The position numbers and the translations under genes are program-made. Positions 60,090 through 64,000 of a DNA stretch of 64,000 bases are shown here, piece by piece. The DNA comes from Verrucomicrobiota bacterium (GTDB lineage: Bacteria > Verrucomicrobiota > Verrucomicrobiia > Verrucomicrobiales > Akkermansiaceae). The notes under the pieces were generated by a model that saw only the letters and a program-made list of their open reading frames with translations, searched no databases and was not told the DNA's origin. How positions within the stretch are numbered: position 1 is the stretch's first letter; every line of letters starts with the position of its first letter. Location: contig JAPLUI010000319.1 of assembly GCA_026397725.1 (NCBI GenBank), positions 1 to 64,000 on the forward strand, written 5' to 3'.

Positions 60090-62762
60090 ATGCCTGCTCG
60101 CCCGCAACGGAACATGCTAACAATCCTGACCAGCGCTCTCACCTTGCTGGCCGGGTCCGCGCGGCTGCCCGCCGGTCCCGCCCCGCCGTTTCCGCTGGAG
60201 CCCGCATTCGAACTGGCGGCAGACGCGCGACCGGAACCGGTGCCCCTGCGATGGGCGGGCAATTGGGTGCTGGTGAAAGTGACGCTCAATGGTGCGGACG
60301 CCGGATGGTTCAAGATCGGTACTGGCTGGGTCCGCTCCTGCATCGATCCGCAGGTGGCGGAGCGGCTCAAGCTACCGATGGTTGCCGATTTGGGCGTGAT
60401 GGCGGGGTTCATTGATGACATCAGAGGCGGCCGCGCCAAAAGCTATCGGGCCGATGTTTTGCAGTGTGGTGCGGCTAGCGCTACGGACGTTGATCTGCTT
60501 CCCGGCGACATGGCGGATTTGTCGAAGGAATCAGTCAAGATGTATGGCGAGGGCATTTCGGGAGTGCTGGGCTGGGATCTGCTGGGGACGCTGCCATTCG
60601 TGCTCGATCTATCATGCCTGCGCTTGGAATGGCAGCGGCAAGCAATGCCCGCTGAGGGTGCCACGCGGGTCCCGGTGATCGAAAAGAACGGTTATCCATT
60701 CATCGAGATCACGGCGGGTAACGGCTGCAAAGCCCTGGCCATGCTCAATACTGCGGGAGGGCCAGCTTGCATTGAGAAGTCGTTTCTGAGAAAACACACG
60801 GATCTGCTTTGGAGCGGTCCCACACGGATGGATAGTTTTAACTTCGTCAGTCCAAAGGAAGATGACGACCGACTGCCGCGGGGAAACATCATGCAGGTCC
60901 TCGCTCTACCGACATCCCGTTGGCTGGCGGTGGAATGCGCAGGCATGCAGCAAGTGCTGCCTGTCATGATCGATCCGCGTGACGTGCCCGTGTATGGCGC
61001 AGTCCAGCTTGGTACCGGGTGGTTGCGCCGGATGCGGGCGCTTTTCGACGGACCGGGAAAGGCCCTCTGGTTGAGGCCCGCCGATTCCTCGCCTGAAGTC
61101 GAAGTCGTCAGCAAAGACCGGTCGGAGCCCTCGCCATATTTGTTAGCGGCGGCACTCGGGTCGGCGATCGGTTTCAACGATCCCGCCGCTGTCAAGGTAC
61201 TGGCCGCGGCGGGGGCGGACGTGAAGGGGCCGCCCGAGTTCCTACCATTGGCCATTGCCTGTGGCTGTGCTTCGCGGGCGGCAGCGTTGGCGTTGCTGGC
61301 GGCGGGGGCGCCGGCTGATCCCGTGCCAGACGGCCGCATTCCAATGACTCCACTGATGGCTGCTTGTGGAATCGGGGATCTGGTTTTGATCAAGATGCTT
61401 TTGGAGAAGGGAGCCGACCCGAATCGCGCCCTCCCTAGCGGCTTCACTCCGTTGATGGCGGCAGCCCAATCAGGCGGCCCTGCGGCTGTGCAGGCGCTGC
61501 GGGGTAAGGCGCGCTTTCCCAAGGAGTCGGAGCAAGCGCAGAGAATTCTCGTGGAGGCCTGCGTGGGCGGCAACCTCCTCCTAGCCAAGGAAATGCTGGC
61601 GCGGATTCCTGCCAAGGCGCAGTCCAACGTCCCGTGGGCTGCGTATCTCGAGATGGCACTGCTGGTCGGTCATGAGGACGTGGTCGCTTGGCTCTTGAAG
61701 ACAGGCGGTCCCGGCCTCGCCTCACAGGGGGCCGAACTGCAGCCCCTGTTAGCCGCGATTTTCCCCGCACGCATCGAAAAGACCGATGCCATCCGCGAGC
61801 GCTTGGTGACGATGCTCCTCGCCGCCGGTGCCGATCCCAACGCCTCGCGCAAAGGCGTCACGCCGCTGCTGTTAGCCGCCCGGCACGGGAACAGCACCAT
61901 TGTGAAGGCACTTCTGGCAGCAGGAGCAAAGGCCGCCGCGAAGGACTACAAGATGCGCGATCCACTGCTGCGAGCCGCCGCCGCCAACCAACCGGCAGAA
62001 CTCATTGTGCCACTGCTCAAGTCAGGTCTTGACCTCAACGCCGTGGACTCGGAGACAGAGTTAACCATTTTAGGCACCTATGCGATGCACGGCAATCATG
62101 AGGCCTGTGCCGCCCTGCTCGCTGCGGGAGCCGATCCGAATGACCAATCCCCATTCGGCCTCACGGCACTGGGCATGGCCACTAACGGATCCCGCGCCAC
62201 CGAGGAAGACGCCCTGGCAGTGGTCAACCTGCTGCTCAAACACGGTGCCAAACTCGAGGCGGCGACCGACGCCAAATCGGATCCCGGGCCGCTCTTCGGT
62301 GCGATTGCCAAAGACCGCAGCACGCTGATCAAGCCGCTGGTCGAGGCCGGCGCTCCGGTGAACCGGGCAATGAACCGCAAGGTCGTGCCGCTGGCACTGG
62401 CCGCCGCCGTGGCCAACCCGGCGACGGTGCGGGCGCTGCTCGATCTTGGCGCCGATCCCAAGGTGCTGGATGTGCACGGCATCAGTCCGCTGGCCCACGC
62501 GGTCGCCGCCGGCAGGACGCACAACATGGCCCTGCTCTTGGCCCACGGAGCCTCGCCCGACGCCAGCAGTCCTAACGAAAAGCCGCCCATCTGGGTGGCG
62601 GCCTCCGTCGGCCAGTTGCGCTCTGTGCGCGCCCTGCTCGCCTCCGGCGCGGATCCCGCCGCCCTCAATCCCCAAACGAAAACCACCGCGCTCGACGTGG
62701 CGAAATCCCGCGGCGATGCGGTGATGGTGAAGCTGCTGGAAAATCATCCCCGCAAGAAATGA
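60090..62762 (+). CDS. Exported ankyrin protein with degenerate retropepsin-like domain
   Basis: The 890-residue protein has a signal-like N-terminus (MLTILTSALTLLAGSARLPA). Residues of about 50-330 resemble a two-lobed clan AA aspartic protease as found in Verrucomicrobiota: WVLVKVTLNGADAGWFKIGTGWVRSCIDPQVAERL, then GVLGWDLL, then PFIEITAGNGCKALAMLNTAGGPACIEKSFL. The active-site D-T-G is G-T-G at about 75 in the first lobe and N-T-A at about 219 in the second, so both aspartates are lost. About fourteen ankyrin repeats follow to the end. It is probably a binding protein built on an inactive protease scaffold. It follows the 9-mer and heptamer arrays, and its promoter may lie within or before them. 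Confidence 0.78.
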   Translation: MPARPQRNMLTILTSALTLLAGSARLPAGPAPPFPLEPAFELAADARPEPVPLRWAGNWVLVKVTLNGADAGWFKIGTGWVRSCIDPQVAERLKLPMVADLGVMAGFIDDIRGGRAKSYRADVLQCGAASATDVDLLPGDMADLSKESVKMYGEGISGVLGWDLLGTLPFVLDLSCLRLEWQRQAMPAEGATRVPVIEKNGYPFIEITAGNGCKALAMLNTAGGPACIEKSFLRKHTDLLWSGPTRMDSFNFVSPKEDDDRLPRGNIMQVLALPTSRWLAVECAGMQQVLPVMIDPRDVPVYGAVQLGTGWLRRMRALFDGPGKALWLRPADSSPEVEVVSKDRSEPSPYLLAAALGSAIGFNDPAAVKVLAAAGADVKGPPEFLPLAIACGCASRAAALALLAAGAPADPVPDGRIPMTPLMAACGIGDLVLIKMLLEKGADPNRALPSGFTPLMAAAQSGGPAAVQALRGKARFPKESEQAQRILVEACVGGNLLLAKEMLARIPAKAQSNVPWAAYLEMALLVGHEDVVAWLLKTGGPGLASQGAELQPLLAAIFPARIEKTDAIRERLVTMLLAAGADPNASRKGVTPLLLAARHGNSTIVKALLAAGAKAAAKDYKMRDPLLRAAAANQPAELIVPLLKSGLDLNAVDSETELTILGTYAMHGNHEACAALLAAGADPNDQSPFGLTALGMATNGSRATEEDALAVVNLLLKHGAKLEAATDAKSDPGPLFGAIAKDRSTLIKPLVEAGAPVNRAMNRKVVPLALAAAVANPATVRALLDLGADPKVLDVHGISPLAHAVAAGRTHNMALLLAHGASPDASSPNEKPPIWVAASVGQLRSVRALLASGADPAALNPQTKTTALDVAKSRGDAVMVKLLENHPRKK

Positions 62763-63276
62763 AACCTGCGCCCATTCTAACGAAACTCGGAAGCTCCTAT
62801 GAAAACAACAATCACCCGGCTCGTATGGCTCTCGCTGGGGGCGTCACTCCTGACGGAAGGTGTGAGTATTCTGCCGGTTCCGCAGTTCCCAGCGGAGGTA
62901 TCAACAATTGACTTGCCATTGCGCGACGGTGGGCTATGTTTGCCGACAATGATTCCGGGACGTTCAGCATCCTGCTCATGCCACCTGGGAAGCCAGGGGT
63001 CCAAACCGGTGGTGCCTCCGCTCCACGCGACCAGTCCGGGACCCGCACGGCAAACCGGTGCGCCGCTGGCAATCGCCACTTCGCGCCTCCCATTGCATGC
63101 GGACGCGCCGGGCTGCGGCGCGGGCGGAGGAGACGTTCCGGCGGGCATGGCAGAGGCGTCCTGTCAGTTCCGTGGTTGCAGTGGCTTGCGCACCGGTTGC
63201 CGGCGCGGCATGCGCTGCGTCTGGTCGATCATTTGCGGCCGGCGGTTTGCCCGTTGCCGCGGCAGAGAACCTTTCC
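62763..63276 (+). other. Region upstream of the Ro60 locus, no confident gene
   Basis: A frame opens at 62799 with MKTTITRLVWLSLGASLL, which looks like a secretion signal. It loses protein-like composition within 40 codons and runs through the Y RNA, so I treat it as a remnant or chance frame. TTGCCA near 62913 and TATGTT 16 bp downstream are a possible promoter facing the RNA genes. No other structure was identified. Confidence 0.35.
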
Positions 63277-63408
63277 GATGGGCCGAAGGTCGTGGGTTAT
63301 CGCGTGTTGGCGGTTCGAGTCCGTTCGCCGGCTCCATGGGCCGGCGTAGCTCAATGGTAGAGCAGCCTCCGCAAGGAGTTCCAATTCCACGGCCGCCCCT
63401 TGCCCATC
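63277..63408 (+). ncRNA. yrlA: Y RNA with circularly permuted tRNA-like module
   Basis: The ends pair as a Y RNA stem: GATGGGC (63277-63283) with GCCCATC (63402-63408), and GGTCGTGG (63288-63295) with CCACGGCC (63387-63394). The bulges between them are CGAA and GCCCCTT. The 5' strand, GGCCGAAGGTCGTGGGTTAT, closely matches the Ro-binding strand of animal Y RNAs. Between the strands lies a tRNA in permuted order: T-arm (63309-63325, loop TTCGAGT), 3' acceptor strand CGCCGGC then TCCA, 5' acceptor strand GCCGGCG (63340-63346), and D-arm (63349-63363, loop AATGGTA). A CTCC-GCAA-GGAG hairpin follows. Known bacterial YrlA RNAs have this plan, with the stem in place of the anticodon arm. The rsr gene starts 130 bp downstream. 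Confidence 0.88.
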
Positions 63409-63416
63409 GGTACTTT

Positions 63417-63479
63417 CTGCGGGCCGAAGAACCTGGGTTACCTTTGTGTAATCACCCACGTTCGCCAACTTGTCCGCAG
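63417..63479 (+). ncRNA. Second, stem-only Y-like RNA or rsr leader element
   Basis: This 63-nt hairpin repeats the Ro-binding layout. CTGCGGGC (63417-63424) pairs with GTCCGCAG (63472-63479). CGAA is opposite GCCAACTT. GAAC-C-TGGGT pairs with ACCCA-C-GTTC across a C-C mismatch. TAC then pairs with GTA beyond a 3-nt bulge, closing a CTTTGT loop. The 5' strand GGGCCGAAGAACCTGGGTTA matches that of the first Y RNA in the same positions. It has no tRNA-like module. It ends 59 nt before the rsr start codon, so it is either a second Y RNA or a Ro60 binding site in the rsr leader. Confidence 0.65.
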
Positions 63480-63538
63480 TTCAAGCAAACCGCCCGTGCC
63501 GGGAGTTGGCGGCACGCATCACCCGAAAGGAAGCCACC

Positions 63539-64000
63539 ATGGCCATCGATTATGCCGCTCAATTCAACCGCCGCATCACCTCGCAATCGCAGCCGATCCC
63601 CGGCTCCACCCAGACGCCCAACTCCGCCGGTGGCTATACCTGGCAGGTGGACGACTGGACTCGCCTCGACCGTTTCCTGATCCTCGGCGCCGAGGGCGGC
63701 ACCTACCACATCGGCGAACGCGAGCTGGTGAAAGAGAATCACGATGCCCTCGTTCGCTGCATCCAGGCGGATGGCGTCCGCGCCCTAAACCGGATCGTCG
63801 AGATCAGCGACAGCGGCCGCGCGCCGAAGAACGATCCGGCCATTTTCGCCCTGGCGTTGGTGGCTGCTCACGGCAATGCCGAAACCAAGGCGCTGGTCTC
63901 CCGGGAGATCAGCAAGGTCTGTCGCATCGGCACCCATCTGTTTCACTTCGCGCAGTATGTGAATGCGCTGCGTGGATGGGGTCGCGGTCTGCGCAAGACC
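63539..64000 (+). CDS. rsr: Ro60/Rsr TROVE-domain RNA-binding protein, 5' part
   Basis: The first 154 codons are in the window and the gene continues beyond it. MAIDYAAQFNRRITSQSQPIPGS is followed by NSAGGYTWQVDDWTRLDRFLILGAEGGTYHIGE, VEISDSGRAPKNDPAIFALALV and KVCRIGTHLFHFAQYVNALRGWGRG. These are the HEAT-like repeats of the TROVE ring, which is unmistakable. Ro60 binds Y RNA on its outer surface and the ends of misfolded RNA through its central hole. In Deinococcus it hands substrates to the exonuclease PNPase. AAGGA lies 7-8 nt before the ATG. Two Y-type RNAs lie directly upstream in the same orientation. The C-terminal von Willebrand-like domain would lie outside the window. Confidence 0.95.
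   Translation, partial: MAIDYAAQFNRRITSQSQPIPGSTQTPNSAGGYTWQVDDWTRLDRFLILGAEGGTYHIGERELVKENHDALVRCIQADGVRALNRIVEISDSGRAPKNDPAIFALALVAAHGNAETKALVSREISKVCRIGTHLFHFAQYVNALRGWGRGLRKT

Noticed and set aside
50148..62762. Contact-dependent or polymorphic toxin immunity array
   Set aside because: Ankyrin and Sel1 proteins can be immunity proteins, but no toxin domain, secretion adaptor or VgrG/Rhs gene is in the cluster and the proteins carry export signals.
63309..63378. Two partial tRNA genes in tandem (a 3' half followed by a 5' half)
   Set aside because: The acceptor strands pair with each other, no anticodon arm exists, and flanking sequences form a Y RNA stem next to a Ro60 gene. A permuted tRNA-like module of a Y RNA explains all of it.
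62799..63680. Open frame of 293 codons with a signal-like start
   Set aside because: It runs through both Y-type RNAs and into the rsr gene in another frame; composition after the first 40 codons is not protein-like.

Overview
The window looks like a chromosomal segment of a free-living member of the Verrucomicrobiota. The signs are a GC-rich composition, a Ser/Thr kinase with an N-terminal zinc ribbon fused to a formylglycine-enzyme-like domain, a DUF5069 protein, secreted proteins with dockerin-like or Asp-rich C-termini, large glycosidase operons without SusC/SusD, and a bacterial Ro60 (TROVE) gene. This assignment is inference from protein families; there is no rRNA gene to confirm it.

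Layout. 1-1.8 kb: an orphan hicA toxin gene and a complete vapBC module, set among short tandem repeats and a duplicated intergenic repeat of about 0.2 kb. 1.8-7.8 kb: two large secreted proteins, a beta-helix protein and a protein alternating chitobiase-type modules with a WGPF-motif repeat. 8.4-13.3 kb (minus strand): an acyltransferase fused to a permuted papain-fold domain, an amidohydrolase and a CHAD protein. 13.5-14.2 kb: a DUF5069 gene and a gene remnant. 14.2-39.6 kb (minus strand): a single operon of about 25 kb for deoxysugar-rich polysaccharide, with gaps of only 9-31 bp. In transcription order it encodes a GH78 paralogue lacking its catalytic segment, a CE4 deacetylase with autotransporter-type repeats, two GH106-type proteins, a second GH78-type enzyme, a SASA-type esterase, a beta-helix protein with PDZ, a GH29 fucosidase with PDZ, an intact GH78 rhamnosidase, and a GH78 pseudogene broken by a MITE-like element, a nonsense codon and a frameshift.

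39.7-41.1 kb: a possible operator, dispersed repeats and the remnant of a methyltransferase gene. 41.2-62.8 kb (plus strand): a cluster of mainly exported eukaryote-like repeat proteins. It has a kinase-FGE-ankyrin gene joined through a run of eleven C to a POTRA/SurA-like envelope protein, three ankyrin proteins (one with a degenerate retropepsin-like head), three Sel1-repeat proteins and a small lipoprotein. Part of it arose by a segmental duplication of about 2.3 kb.

63.2-64 kb: a Ro60 ribonucleoprotein locus. A Y RNA with a circularly permuted tRNA-like module is followed by a second, stem-only Y-like hairpin and then by the rsr (Ro60) gene, which runs off the window. This is the most notable system seen.

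Two signals run through the whole window: rare Leu codons concentrated in the pentamer GTTAG/CTAAC, and short tandem arrays of 7-bp units, very often five units (35 bp), both between genes and inside glycosidase genes.
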